DNA of 64,000 nucleotides, taken from Nonomuraea harbinensis. Its GTDB lineage: Bacteria; Actinomycetota; Actinomycetes; Streptosporangiales; Streptosporangiaceae. The DNA is taken from positions 62,001 through 126,000 of the forward strand of contig NZ_JAHKRN010000022.1 of the NCBI RefSeq assembly GCF_019396385.1. The letters run 5' to 3'. The position numbers and the translations under genes are program-made. This document shows positions 50,956 through 59,380 of this stretch, piece after piece; position 1 is the stretch's first letter, and each line of letters starts with the position of its first letter. Under the pieces are notes generated by a model, which worked only from the letters and a program-made list of their open reading frames with translations, was not told the origin of the DNA and searched no databases.

Positions 50956-52547
50956 GTGCCGATCCGCACGTCGTACGCGCTCGCCGGGGTGCCGGAGGCG
51001 GGATCGAAGCCGAGCCCCTGGACGTTCTTGCTCGCGGCGATCTGGTCGGCGGGCACGTAGAGCGGGAACACGACGGCGTGGTCCGTCACGGCCGCCCGCT
51101 GCGCCCTGGCGTAGAGCTCCTTGCGTTCGGCCTGGCCGGAGCTCGCGGAGGCGGCGGCGAGCCACTTGTCCAGGTCGGGGTCGGCGAAGCGGGTGCGGTT
51201 GATGGCGGCACCTTCCGGCAGGATGAGGTTGAGCGCGGCGCCCGCGTCGGAGTCGCCGCGGGAGTTGCCGAACACCTCGTAGGCGTCGTCGTCCACGGCC
51301 TGCTGCGCGCTGCCCTGGTCGAGGATCTTGACCTGGAAGTCGATGCCGGCGTTCTGCTTGACCTGGGCCTGGATGGCCTGGGCGAGGATGTCGCGGCGGT
51401 CCCGGACGAACGGCGCCGAGGCGACCTCGCGCACGGTGAGCCGCTCGCCGTCCTTGACCCGGAACCCCTCGGCGTCGCGCTCCTTCCACCCGGCGGCGTC
51501 GAGCAGGGCGTTGGCCCCGGCCACGTCGCCGCCGTAGGTGTTCTCCAGGGACGGGTCGTAGAAAGGGCTCTCGCTGCCGACGATGCTCCACGCCCTGGTG
51601 GCGGTGCCCTGGTAGACGGATCTCAGCACCGCGTCCAGGTCCACGGCCTCGCGGAACGCCTCCCGTACGCGCCGGTCGTCGAAGGGGGCGTGGGAGGTGT
51701 TGAAGTAGTAGGAGTAGGCGGTGCCGGAGTTGAGCGCCGTCCGCAGGGTCAGCTCCGGGTCCTTCTCGATGAGGGCGACCTCGGTCGCGGGGACGCCCTC
51801 GATGACCTGCACCTGGCCCGAGGTGAGCGCGCCGACGCGGACAGCGGCCTCGGGCAGGAACCGGTAGGTGATCTCCGAAAGGTGGGCGGGACCCTGGTGG
51901 GCCGCTCCGGCGGGGGGCCAGGCGTAGGCGGGGTTGCGCCGGTAGTGGATCTCCTGGCCCTGGACGTACCGTTCGAGGATGAACGGCCCGGTGCCGACCA
52001 GGTCCGGCCCGCCGAACTTGAGGTCCTCGGCGCCCTTCAGCGACTTCGGCGAGACCTGCCCGGCCAGGGGCGAGGCGAGGAAGTCGAGGAAGAGCGCGTC
52101 CGGCTCCTTGAGGGTGATCCTGAGCCGGTGCGGCGACACGACCTCGGCCTCGTCGAAGGACCTGAGCTGGATCGCGGCCACCGACGGGTTGTAGCCGGGC
52201 ACGAGGAACTGGTCGAGGTTGGCCTTGACGGCGGCAGCGTCGAACGCCGTGCCGTCGTGGAAGGTGACGTCGTCGCGCAGGTCGAGGGTGTAGGTCAGCC
52301 CGTCGTCCGACACCGTCCACGCCGTGGCGAGCCAGGGCCCGAAGGAGCCGTCGGCGGCCTTCGACAGCAGCGCGTCGAACTGGTTGAACACCAGCAGCCT
52401 GGCCTTGTTCTGGGCCCACAGCTGCGGGTTCAGGGTGATCGGCTGCGTCTCGACGGCCCAGGTCAGCGAGGTGGTCCGCGCGGTCTGGACGGGTTGCGCG
52501 CCGCACGCGGCGAGGGTCAGCAGCAGGGCGGGGAGGATGCGCTTCAC
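50952..52547 (-). CDS. Peptide-type ABC transporter substrate-binding lipoprotein, sulfur operon
   Basis: 531 residues from a GTG at 52547 that overlaps the preceding stop as GTGA. Lipobox TLAAC, Cys15. Family-5 solute-binding blocks: YTLDLRDDVTFHDGTAFDAAAVKANLDQF, LVGTGPFILERYVQGQEIHYRRNPAY, HAPFDDRRVREAFREAVD. It captures an unknown compound, probably a sulfur-containing amino acid derivative, peptide or thioether, for the monooxygenases encoded upstream in the operon. Having the importer at the far end of the operon is less usual than having it first. Confidence 0.9.
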   Translation of the reverse strand: MKRILPALLLTLAACGAQPVQTARTTSLTWAVETQPITLNPQLWAQNKARLLVFNQFDALLSKAADGSFGPWLATAWTVSDDGLTYTLDLRDDVTFHDGTAFDAAAVKANLDQFLVPGYNPSVAAIQLRSFDEAEVVSPHRLRITLKEPDALFLDFLASPLAGQVSPKSLKGAEDLKFGGPDLVGTGPFILERYVQGQEIHYRRNPAYAWPPAGAAHQGPAHLSEITYRFLPEAAVRVGALTSGQVQVIEGVPATEVALIEKDPELTLRTALNSGTAYSYYFNTSHAPFDDRRVREAFREAVDLDAVLRSVYQGTATRAWSIVGSESPFYDPSLENTYGGDVAGANALLDAAGWKERDAEGFRVKDGERLTVREVASAPFVRDRRDILAQAIQAQVKQNAGIDFQVKILDQGSAQQAVDDDAYEVFGNSRGDSDAGAALNLILPEGAAINRTRFADPDLDKWLAAASASSGQAERKELYARAQRAAVTDHAVVFPLYVPADQIAASKNVQGLGFDPASGTPASAYDVRIGT

Positions 52548-53635
52548 GGGCGGTTCCAGGCTTCGGCGAGCAGCTCGTACGAGCGCGCGCGGTCTTCGTG
52601 GTCGTGGGTGATGGTCGTGATGAGCAGTTCGTCGGCCCCGGTCACCCGCCGGAGCACGCGCAGCCCTTCGGCCACCTCGGCGGGCGGGCCGACGAACCGG
52701 GTGTCGAGGCGGTCCTTGACGAGGTCGCGGTCGGCGTCGGTCCAGACGTGCGCGTCGGCCTCCGCCGCCGTGGGGTACGGGATCGCGCCGTCGCCGGTCC
52801 GGATGCTGCGGACCCACAGGTCATACCCCTTGGCCAGCTCGCGGGCCCGCGCCCGGCTCCCGGCGACGACCGCGTCCGCCGAGACGATCACGTACGGCTC
52901 GCCCAGCGCCTCCGACGGCTTGAACGCCTCCCGGTAGGCCTCGACGGCCTCCAGCACGCTGGACGGGCTGACGTGGTAGTTCGCCGCGAAGGGCAGCCCG
53001 CGTTCCCCGGCGACCTGGGCGCTCTGCCCGCCGCTGCTGCCGAGGATCCACACCCGCAGGTCCGCGCCCTCGCCGGGCACGGCGCGGGCCTCGTGCGTGC
53101 CGTCGAGCAGGGCGAGCACGTCGTCGATCTGGTCGGCGAAGTCGGGCGTCCGCGCGCCCGGCTGCTGGAGGGCCGCGATCTGGCGGGCGAGCCTGGGCTG
53201 CCTGGCGAGCGCCGACCAGTCGAAGGGCGGCGGGATCAGCAGCCCGTCCACCACCCGGGCCGCCTTCTTCTCGGCGACCGGGTCCGTGGCGAGTTCGGCG
53301 CGGCGCTGCCCGGAGCGTCCGATCCCCAGGTCGATCCGGCCCGGGTGGAGCGCGTCGACGATCCCGAACTGCTCGACCACCGACAGCGGCGTCTGGTGAC
53401 CGAGCTGCACGGCGCCCGATCCGACCCGGATCGTGGAGGTGGCCGCGGCCACGAGCGCGATCAGCACGGCCGGCGCCGAACTGGCGACGCCGGGCGCGAA
53501 GTGGTGCTCGGCCAGCCAGTAGCGGCGGTAGCCGTACTCCTCGGCCCGGCGGGCGAGGTCGAGGGTGTTGCGCAGGGCGTCGCCCGCCGTGTCTCCCGAC
53601 ACGATCGGGGCGAGGTCGAGGATGGACAGCGTCAC
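52544..53635 (-). CDS. LLM-class flavin monooxygenase, MsnO8 type
   Basis: 363 residues from a GTG at 53635 (GTGA overlap). It starts LSILDLAPIVSGDTAGDALRNTLDLARRAEEYGYRRYWLAEHH, the typical MsnO8-family opening, also seen in Bacillus CmoO (YtmO) of a S-modified-cysteine salvage operon. Further blocks: SSAPAVLIALVAAATSTIRVGSGAVQL and VEQFGIVDALHPGRIDLGIGRS. It uses reduced flavin and O2. One of four distinct LLM proteins in the operon. Confidence 0.87.
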   Translation of the reverse strand: MTLSILDLAPIVSGDTAGDALRNTLDLARRAEEYGYRRYWLAEHHFAPGVASSAPAVLIALVAAATSTIRVGSGAVQLGHQTPLSVVEQFGIVDALHPGRIDLGIGRSGQRRAELATDPVAEKKAARVVDGLLIPPPFDWSALARQPRLARQIAALQQPGARTPDFADQIDDVLALLDGTHEARAVPGEGADLRVWILGSSGGQSAQVAGERGLPFAANYHVSPSSVLEAVEAYREAFKPSEALGEPYVIVSADAVVAGSRARARELAKGYDLWVRSIRTGDGAIPYPTAAEADAHVWTDADRDLVKDRLDTRFVGPPAEVAEGLRVLRRVTGADELLITTITHDHEDRARSYELLAEAWNRP

Positions 53636-54666
53636 GTGGCACCTCCGGGGAACGGCCTGCTGGGGATCTCCGCCCGCAGCACGGGCGCGATCTCGGCCTG
53701 GAACAGCTCCAGCGCGTCCCGGTGCTGCCCGGGCGTGAGCCCGTCGGCGTCGGCGTGCAGGTGCATGACCTCGTGGCCGAACCGCTTGTGGTAGCGCAGC
53801 ACCTTGTCGACGATCTGCTGCGGGCTGCCGACCAGGATCGAGCCGCGCTCGATGGCGTCCTCCAGGGTCGGGAAGACCACCGGCAGGCCGAGCTTCCGCT
53901 GGAACGCCACCCGGGCGTCGTAGACGGGCCGGTAGGCGGCGACGGCCTCCTGGGAGGATCTGGCCGCGTAGTAGCCCGCCGTCCCCGCGCCGACCAGCGC
54001 GCCGGCCGGGTCGTGCCCGTAGTGCTCCCAGCGTTCCCGGTAGTGGTCGATCAGCTCGGCGTAGGGGCCGATGGGGTGGGTGACGTTGGCGGAGAACAGC
54101 GGGTCGCCGTGGCGGGCGGCCAGATCCACCGACTCCTGGCTGGTGGCGCTGCCGTGCCAGACGCGGATCGGCCGCTGCAGCGGCCGCGGCCAGGTCTCCG
54201 CCTCGGTCAGCGGCGGCCGGAACCGGCCTTCCCAGGTGACCTTGTCCTCCCGCCAGAGGCGGCGGAAGAGCTCGTACGACTCCCGGTTGCGTTCCCACTG
54301 GTCCTCGGCCGTGACGTGGAACAGCTGGGCCTGCGCCGCGCCGTTGCCCTTGCCGATGATCAGCTCCAGCCGGCCCTCCGACAGGTGGTCGAGCGTCGCG
54401 TAGTCCTCGTACGCGCGGACCGGGTCCAGCAGGCTCAGCGTGGTGACGGCGGTGAACAGCCGGATCCGGGTCGTCCTGGCGGCGATGTGGCCGAGCACGA
54501 CCGGCGGCGAGGAGGAGATGAAGGGGCGCTCGTGCCGCTCCCCCACGCCGAAGCCGTCGAAGCCGAGCTCCTCGGCCAGCACCGCGTTCTCGACGACCTC
54601 GCGGAAGCGCTCGGTGGGCGATCGGTCATCGTTATGGACGATCAACGTGATAGCCAGAAATTTCAT
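53632..54666 (-). CDS. LLM-class flavin monooxygenase
   Basis: 344 residues; GGAGGTG precedes the ATG at 54666. Luciferase-like blocks: LAEELGFDGFGVGERHERPFISSSPPVVLGHIAARTTRIRLFTAV, YEDYATLDHLSEGRLELIIGKGNG, and PIRVWHGSATSQESVDLAARHGDPLFSAN. Its closest known type is the alkanal-monooxygenase-like group; substrate unknown. It overlaps both neighbours by 4 nt. Confidence 0.87.
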   Translation of the reverse strand: MKFLAITLIVHNDDRSPTERFREVVENAVLAEELGFDGFGVGERHERPFISSSPPVVLGHIAARTTRIRLFTAVTTLSLLDPVRAYEDYATLDHLSEGRLELIIGKGNGAAQAQLFHVTAEDQWERNRESYELFRRLWREDKVTWEGRFRPPLTEAETWPRPLQRPIRVWHGSATSQESVDLAARHGDPLFSANVTHPIGPYAELIDHYRERWEHYGHDPAGALVGAGTAGYYAARSSQEAVAAYRPVYDARVAFQRKLGLPVVFPTLEDAIERGSILVGSPQQIVDKVLRYHKRFGHEVMHLHADADGLTPGQHRDALELFQAEIAPVLRAEIPSRPFPGGAT

Positions 54667-55814
54667 GACACCTCCGCGTAGCGGCTGGCCGGGCGCGGCA
54701 GGCCGAGCAGCCCGCGCAGCGTGGTGGCCTCGTAGGCGCGGCGGAACACCCCGTGCCCGCGCAGCTCGGCCGTCAGCCCGCGGGTGATCCGCTCCAGGTC
54801 GTACGGCAGCACGCCGGGCCGCAGCCGGAACCCCTGGACCCCGGCCCGCCGCCACTCCAGCAGCACGTCCGCCAGCTCGCGCACGGTCCCGGTGAAGATC
54901 GCGGCGTCGGAGGCGAGCTCGGCCCCGTCCAGCTCGTCGAGCCGCGCCTTGCGCCGCGCCGCGTCCTCGCCGAGGAAGACGACCAGGTCGGCGAAGATCT
55001 TGATCTCGCCCGACAGCGCCCGGACCTCCTCGACGACGGCGCGGGCCTGCTCGTCGGAGTGCGGCGTGACGTACACGACGTCGGCGCTGCCGGCCGCGAA
55101 CTCGTACGGCAGCCGCGCGTGGGCGAGCGCGGTCACCACCGGCTGACCCTGCGGCGGCCGGGGCGTGATCGACGGCCCCTTGACCGAGAAGAACCGCCCG
55201 GCGAAGTCCGCGTAGTGCAGCTTGTCCCGGTCGATGAACCTGCCTGTGGCCACGTCGCGGATCTCGGCGTCGTCCTCCCAGCTGTCCCAGAGCCGCCGCG
55301 CGACCTCGACTGCGTCGGCGGCCTCGGCGAACAGGTCGCGCACGTGCGGGTCGGCGGCGAGGTCGCGGGCCCCCGGGTCGAGCGGCGGGAACCGCCTGCG
55401 GCCGAAGTGCCGCGCCTCCGAGGCCCGCGCGGAGATCTGCGCGCGCCAGCCGGCCCGCCCGCCGCTGACGTGGTCGAGCGTGGCGATGCCGACGGCCACG
55501 TGGAACGGTTCGGTGTGCGTGGTGGTGGCCGTCGGCACCAGCCCGATCCGGCTGGTGAGCGGCGCGAGCCGGGCCGCGAGCAGCACCGCGTCGAACCTCC
55601 CCCTGACCTGGTCGGTGCGCTCGTCGAGGCCGTCGGGCAGGGTCGACTGCGGGCCCAGGGCGTCCTCGATGGTGACGAAGTCGAGCAGCCCGCGCTCGGC
55701 CTCGGTCACGAGGGCGGCCCAGTGGCGGGCGGAGAAGACGTCCGCGGACGTCTCGCGCCAGGCGGCGGGGTGCCAGCCCGCGCCGTCCAGCGCCACGGCC
55801 AGGTGCAGCGTCAT
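54663..55814 (-). CDS. LLM-class flavin monooxygenase, NtaA/DszA-like
   Basis: 383 residues. Start LHLAVALDGAGWHPAAWRETSADVFSARHWAALVTEAERGLLDFVTIED, then TTTHTEPFHVAVGIATLDHVSGGRAGWRAQIS and RLWDSWEDDAEIRDVATGRFIDRDKLHYADFAGRFFSVKGPSITPRPPQGQPVV. This resembles the NtaA/SnaA/DszA monooxygenases but with a shorter C-terminal part. The protein from 55811-57130 belongs to the same group yet is clearly diverged, so the pair is not a recent duplication. Confidence 0.87.
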   Translation of the reverse strand: MTLHLAVALDGAGWHPAAWRETSADVFSARHWAALVTEAERGLLDFVTIEDALGPQSTLPDGLDERTDQVRGRFDAVLLAARLAPLTSRIGLVPTATTTHTEPFHVAVGIATLDHVSGGRAGWRAQISARASEARHFGRRRFPPLDPGARDLAADPHVRDLFAEAADAVEVARRLWDSWEDDAEIRDVATGRFIDRDKLHYADFAGRFFSVKGPSITPRPPQGQPVVTALAHARLPYEFAAGSADVVYVTPHSDEQARAVVEEVRALSGEIKIFADLVVFLGEDAARRKARLDELDGAELASDAAIFTGTVRELADVLLEWRRAGVQGFRLRPGVLPYDLERITRGLTAELRGHGVFRRAYEATTLRGLLGLPRPASRYAEVS

Positions 55815-57130
55815 GTCAGCTCCAGGTGGTCGCGGAGGGTGGCCCCGGTGTAGTCGGCACGGAAGACGCCGCGCTCCCGCAGCAGCGGCACCACGCGGTC
55901 GACGAACTCGTCCAGGCCGCCGGGTGTGAGGTGCGGGACGAGGATGAACCCGTCTGCGGCGTCGGCCTGCACGTGCTCGTCGATCTGCCGTGCCACGCTC
56001 CCGGGGGTGCCGACGAACGTCTGCCGCCCGGTCACCTCGATGACCAGCTCCCGGATCGACAGGCCCTTCTCCCCGGCCAGCGCCCGCCACTTGGCGGCGA
56101 CGGCGGCGCGGTCCTTGATCGGCACCCGGCCCTGGGAGACGCCCTCCGCCGGGTCCGGCTCGATGTCGGGCAGCGGGCCTTCGGGGTCGTACGCCGACAT
56201 GTCGCGGCCCCACACCTGCTCCAGGAACGCGATCGCGGTCCGCGGCCCGACCTGCTGCCGGCGGATGGCGGCGGCGTTCTCGGCGGCCTCCTCGTCCGTG
56301 TCGCCGAGCGCGAACGTCACGCCCGGCATGATCTTGAGCTGGTGCGGCTCGCGGCCGTACCTGGCCAGGCGGCGCTTGACGTCGGCGTAGAAGCGCCTGC
56401 CGTCCTCCAGCCTGCCGTGCGGGGTGAAGATCACGTCGGCGTGGGCGGCGGCGAACTCGCGTCCCTCGTCCGAGTCCCCCGCCTGGATGACGACGGGGTG
56501 TCCCTGCGGGCTGCGGGGCAGCGTGAACCGGCCCTCGACGGAGAAGTGCGCGCCCCGGTGCCCGACGTCGCCGATGGCTCCCGGGCGGACGAACGTGCCC
56601 GTCTCCCGGTCGGCGGCGACCGCGTCCGGCCGCCAGGAGTCCCACAGCTCCCGTGACAGCCGCACGAACTCCGCCGCCCGCTCGTACCGGTCGGCCCGGT
56701 CGAGGTAGCCGCCGCGGCGGAAGTTCTCGCCGGTGAACGCGTCGGAGGTGGTCACCACGTTCCACGCCGCCCGGCCGTCGCTCAGGTGGTCGAGCGTGGA
56801 CAGGCGCCGGGCCAGCTCGTACGGCTCGTTGTAGGTGGTGTTGACGGTCCCGGCCAGGCCGAGCCGGTCGGTGACCGCGGCCAGGGCGCTGAGCACGGTG
56901 AGCGACTCCGGCCGGCCGACCACGTCGAGGTCGTGCACGCGGCCCTTGAGCTCGCGCAGCCGCAGCCCTTCGGCCAGGAAGAGGAAGTCGAGCTTGCCGC
57001 GCTCTGCCGTCCTGGCCAGGTGGACGAACGAGGCGAAGTCGATCTGGCTGCCGGAGCGGGGGTCGGTCCAGACCGTGGTGTTGTTCACGCCGGGGAAGTG
57101 GGCCGCCAGGTGCACCCGCTTGCGGGTCAT
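55811..57130 (-). CDS. LLM-class flavin monooxygenase, NtaA/SnaA/DszA family
   Basis: 439 residues, the full family length. RVHLAAHFPGVNNTTVWTDPRSGSQIDFASFVHLARTAERGKLDFLFLAEG, VNTTYNEPYELARRLSTLDHLSDGRAAWNVVTTSD, ENFRRGGYLDRADRYERAAEFV, GTFVRPGAIGDVGHRGAHFSVEGRFTLPRSPQGHPVVIQAGDSDEGREFAA. Characterised members oxidise dibenzothiophene sulfone, nitrilotriacetate, or S-modified N-acetylcysteines (Bacillus CmoJ). With the Cys leader upstream, carbon-sulfur bond cleavage is the best reading. Confidence 0.9.
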   Translation of the reverse strand: MTRKRVHLAAHFPGVNNTTVWTDPRSGSQIDFASFVHLARTAERGKLDFLFLAEGLRLRELKGRVHDLDVVGRPESLTVLSALAAVTDRLGLAGTVNTTYNEPYELARRLSTLDHLSDGRAAWNVVTTSDAFTGENFRRGGYLDRADRYERAAEFVRLSRELWDSWRPDAVAADRETGTFVRPGAIGDVGHRGAHFSVEGRFTLPRSPQGHPVVIQAGDSDEGREFAAAHADVIFTPHGRLEDGRRFYADVKRRLARYGREPHQLKIMPGVTFALGDTDEEAAENAAAIRRQQVGPRTAIAFLEQVWGRDMSAYDPEGPLPDIEPDPAEGVSQGRVPIKDRAAVAAKWRALAGEKGLSIRELVIEVTGRQTFVGTPGSVARQIDEHVQADAADGFILVPHLTPGGLDEFVDRVVPLLRERGVFRADYTGATLRDHLELT

Positions 57131-58038
57131 CGGTCCCGCCCGTGCGGCGCGTCCCAGCTCTGGGGCAGGCCCTCGGTCGTCTCGCGGAAGGCCGGCAGCC
57201 GGTAGAGGTCGCGGGCGTACGGCCAGAGATGCTCGAAGCCGGACAGCCCCCGCTCGCTGATCAGGTGGCCGGGGTTGTGCTCGGCGTCGAACCTGGCCAG
57301 CGTCACCCAGAGCCGCACGTCGGCCTCGGTGATCGTGTCGCCGGCCAGGAACCGCTGCCCGGCCAGGCGCTCGTCCAGCCGCTCCAGCGCCGAGACGACC
57401 ACCCGCCGCTCCCGCTCGCGGTCGTCCTCGGTGGCCGCGCGGGCCACCCTGGTGACGCCGGTGTTGACGTCGTGGTAGATCCAGGCGTTCAGCTTGTTGA
57501 TCTCCGGGCGGAGCGCGTCCGGGTAGAGGTCGATCGGCGTGCCGGCCCACTGCTCGAACTGGGTGGCCAGGTCGATCGTGATGTCGGGGAAGTGGTTGCT
57601 GACGATCGTGCCGGTGTGCCGGTCCCAGAGCACGGGGACCGAGACGTGGCCGCCGTAGCCCTTCTCGGTGGCGTCGTACGCCTCCTCCAGCAGGGTGAAG
57701 CCGTTGACCGGGTCGGCGCCGCGGCGCTCCCTGAACGCCCAGCCGCGGCCGTCGCGCTCGTCGTCCACGTACGACAGCGAGATCACCTCCTCCAGGCCCT
57801 TGAGCTTGCGGACGATCGCGGCGCGGTGGGCGTACGGGCAGACCCAGGAGACGTAGAGGTGGTAGCGGCCGGGCTCGGCGCGGTGGCCGCTGGAGCCGTC
57901 GGCGGTGATCCGGCCCTGGAACGGGTAGACGGGGCGGTTCCAGTCGGGCGACAGGTGCAGGCGGCCCGGCCCGTAGTGGCCGTACGCGACGAGGTCGACG
58001 GGGCTCGCGTAGGCGCCCGTCCGGGTGGGTGTGGACAC
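57127..58038 (-). CDS. ECM4/YqjG-type glutathionyl-hydroquinone reductase-like protein
   Basis: 303 residues from a GTG at 58038 with GGAGAT four bases ahead. Xi-class GST features: the active Cys in YHLYVSWVCPYAHRAAIVRKLKGLEEVISL, the central NGFTLLEEAYDATEKGYGGHVSVPVLWDRHTGTIVSN and a C-terminal helical domain (LNAWIYHDVNTGVTRVARA, FDAEHNPGH). Such enzymes reduce thiol-S conjugates. Most actinomycetes make mycothiol rather than glutathione, so the natural thiol is unclear. In this operon it could remove a thiol group from an intermediate. Confidence 0.87.
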   Translation of the reverse strand: MSTPTRTGAYASPVDLVAYGHYGPGRLHLSPDWNRPVYPFQGRITADGSSGHRAEPGRYHLYVSWVCPYAHRAAIVRKLKGLEEVISLSYVDDERDGRGWAFRERRGADPVNGFTLLEEAYDATEKGYGGHVSVPVLWDRHTGTIVSNHFPDITIDLATQFEQWAGTPIDLYPDALRPEINKLNAWIYHDVNTGVTRVARAATEDDRERERRVVVSALERLDERLAGQRFLAGDTITEADVRLWVTLARFDAEHNPGHLISERGLSGFEHLWPYARDLYRLPAFRETTEGLPQSWDAPHGRDR

Positions 58039-58051
58039 GGGATCTCCGGGT

Positions 58052-58570
58052 TCAGGAGTCGGGGTGGGCCAGGAAGCGGCCGAAGCGCCCCTGGTGGTAG
58101 AGGAGCGGGCGGCCCTGCCGGTGGACGTCGGCCTCGGCGACCAGGCCGACCACCAGCACGTGGTCACCGACCTGCGCCGTCTCGTAGGGCAGGCAGATCA
58201 GGTGCGCGGAGACGTCCTGCAGCAGCGGCGCGCCCAGCGGCCCCGGGCGCCAGCGGGTGGGCTCGGCGAAGCGGTCGACGCTCTTCCTGGCGAACCGGGC
58301 CGCCAGCTCGGACTGGTCGCTGGCCAGGATGTTGACCGCGAAGTGGTCGGCGGCGCCGAGCCTGGGCCAGGTCGTGGAGGAGCGGTCCACGTAGAAGGAG
58401 ACGAGGGGCGGTTCGAGGCTGACGGAGGAGAAGGAGGTGGCCGTGAGACCGACGGGGACGCCGTCGCTCTGGGCGGTGATGACCACGACGCCACTGGCGT
58501 GCACGGCCAGCGCCCGCCTGAACCGGGCGGCTTCGACGGCCTGGCCGTCGGTCAGGGATGAAACGGTCAC
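58052..58570 (-). CDS. NADH:FMN oxidoreductase (flavin reductase-like)
   Basis: 172 residues from a GTG at 58570, preceded by AGGAA. Flavin-reductase-domain blocks: FRRALAVHASGVVVITAQSDGVPVGLTATSFSSVSLEPPLVSFYVDRSSTTWPRL, DHFAVNILASDQSELAARFA and HLICLPYETAQVGDHVLVVGLV. It supplies reduced flavin to the LLM monooxygenases encoded behind it. It is the first structural gene after the leader peptide. Confidence 0.9.
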   Translation of the reverse strand: MTVSSLTDGQAVEAARFRRALAVHASGVVVITAQSDGVPVGLTATSFSSVSLEPPLVSFYVDRSSTTWPRLGAADHFAVNILASDQSELAARFARKSVDRFAEPTRWRPGPLGAPLLQDVSAHLICLPYETAQVGDHVLVVGLVAEADVHRQGRPLLYHQGRFGRFLAHPDS

Positions 58571-58712
58571 GGGAGTTCCTCACAGGAGAAAGGCATGCTC
58601 GCGCGGCGCCCCGGTGACGGTCCGGGGTCGCGGAGAAGGGGAAGTCGTCGACGAGGGCGCGGGCGGCTTCGGCCGCGCCGGGAGCACGGAGGTGGCGGCT
58701 ACGGATGCGTGA
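58571..58712 (-). promoter_or_regulatory. Leader RNA between the Cys leader peptide and the flavin reductase gene
   Basis: 142 nt of untranslated leader. Around 58650-58680 GC-rich inverted sequences (minus strand GGCGCGGC ... GCCGC/GCGCC) could form an attenuator stem. I see no clear U tract and no other gene here. Confidence 0.4.
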
Positions 58713-58787
58713 TCAACGACACTGCGCGCTGGCGACGTGGCAGAAATCCACGTGGGAGCGCCTAGTCAGGAGGAGACCCTGCCTCAT
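58713..58787 (-). CDS. 24-residue leader peptide of the actinomycete cysteine-attenuator type
   Basis: ATG at 58787, TGA at 58713-58715. After a start MRQGLLL it reads TRRSHVDFCHVASAQC and ends at the next Arg. This matches the known actinomycete leader peptides of sulfur-assimilation operons (RRHVDF-x-x-VASA-x-C pattern). It has Cys at residues 16 and 23, so charged tRNA-Cys would set ribosome speed. The predicted transcription start coincides with the A of the ATG, so the peptide is probably leaderless, as expected for such peptides. It places the eleven genes below it under cysteine supply. Confidence 0.8.
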   Translation of the reverse strand: MRQGLLLTRRSHVDFCHVASAQCR

Positions 58788-58794
58788 GGGAACG

Positions 58795-58823
58795 ACGTTA
58801 GGCCGCGGTCCGGGCAAAGTCAA
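58795..58823 (-). promoter_or_regulatory. Promoter of the organosulfur operon
   Basis: On the minus strand TTGACT (58823-58818), exactly 17 bp, TAACGT (58800-58795), then seven bases to the leader-peptide ATG. Confidence 0.7.
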
Positions 58824-58888
58824 TATTTCCTACTGGCTTTTAGGGGATTTAGGCGCGCGAAAGGCCGTGCCCCGGACGGGGCACGGCC

Positions 58889-59365
58889 TCACATGTCTTC
58901 GGCGCCGGCTCTGATGGCTTCGCGGATGCGGGGGTACGTGCCGCAGCGGCAGATGTTGCGCAGCCCGTCGAGGTCGGCGTCCGTGATCGAGCGGCCTTCG
59001 GCGGCGACGCGGCGGACCAGCGCCACGGCGGCCATGATCTGGCCCGGCTGGCAGTAGCCGCACTGGGCGACGTCGTGGTCGAGCCAGGCCTGCTGCATGG
59101 GGTGCAGGTCCCGGCCGACCGTGGCCGCCAGCCCTTCGATGGTCGTGACCTCGTCGGTCGGCTGGAGATCCTGGACGGGGATCGCGCAGGGGTTGACGGC
59201 CTTGCCGTTGAGGTGGCTGGTGCAGGCTTTGCAGACGTTGATCCCGCAGCCGTACTTCGGCCCGGTGATGCCGAGGATGTCGCGCAGGACCCACAGCAGG
59301 CGGACGTCGCCGGCGACGTCGACGGTGACCTGCTCGCCGTTGACGCGGAACGTGTGCTCGGGCAC
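58889..59365 (-). CDS. oxiA: Molybdenum hydroxylase small [2Fe-2S] subunit (IorA/OxiA type)
   Basis: 158 residues from a GTG at 59365, with AAGGAG upstream. The plant-type cluster is Cys40, Cys45, Cys48 and Cys60 (GCGINVCKAC ... C). The second cluster is Cys102, Cys105, Cys139 and Cys141 (QCGYCQPGQIM ... NICRCGTY). It passes electrons from the molybdenum subunit encoded just upstream. In Streptomyces sp. K30 the matching oxiA lies after lcp and oxiB, and the pair oxidises the aldehyde ends produced from rubber. Confidence 0.9.
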   Translation of the reverse strand: MPEHTFRVNGEQVTVDVAGDVRLLWVLRDILGITGPKYGCGINVCKACTSHLNGKAVNPCAIPVQDLQPTDEVTTIEGLAATVGRDLHPMQQAWLDHDVAQCGYCQPGQIMAAVALVRRVAAEGRSITDADLDGLRNICRCGTYPRIREAIRAGAEDM

Positions 59366-59380
59366 TCAGATCTCCTTGGT

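Noticed and set aside
58571..58712. Possible coding fragment in the leader (reads GAAEAARALVDDFPFSATPD in one minus frame)
   Set aside because: Too short, no start with ribosome site and no recognisable family; treated as untranslated leader.
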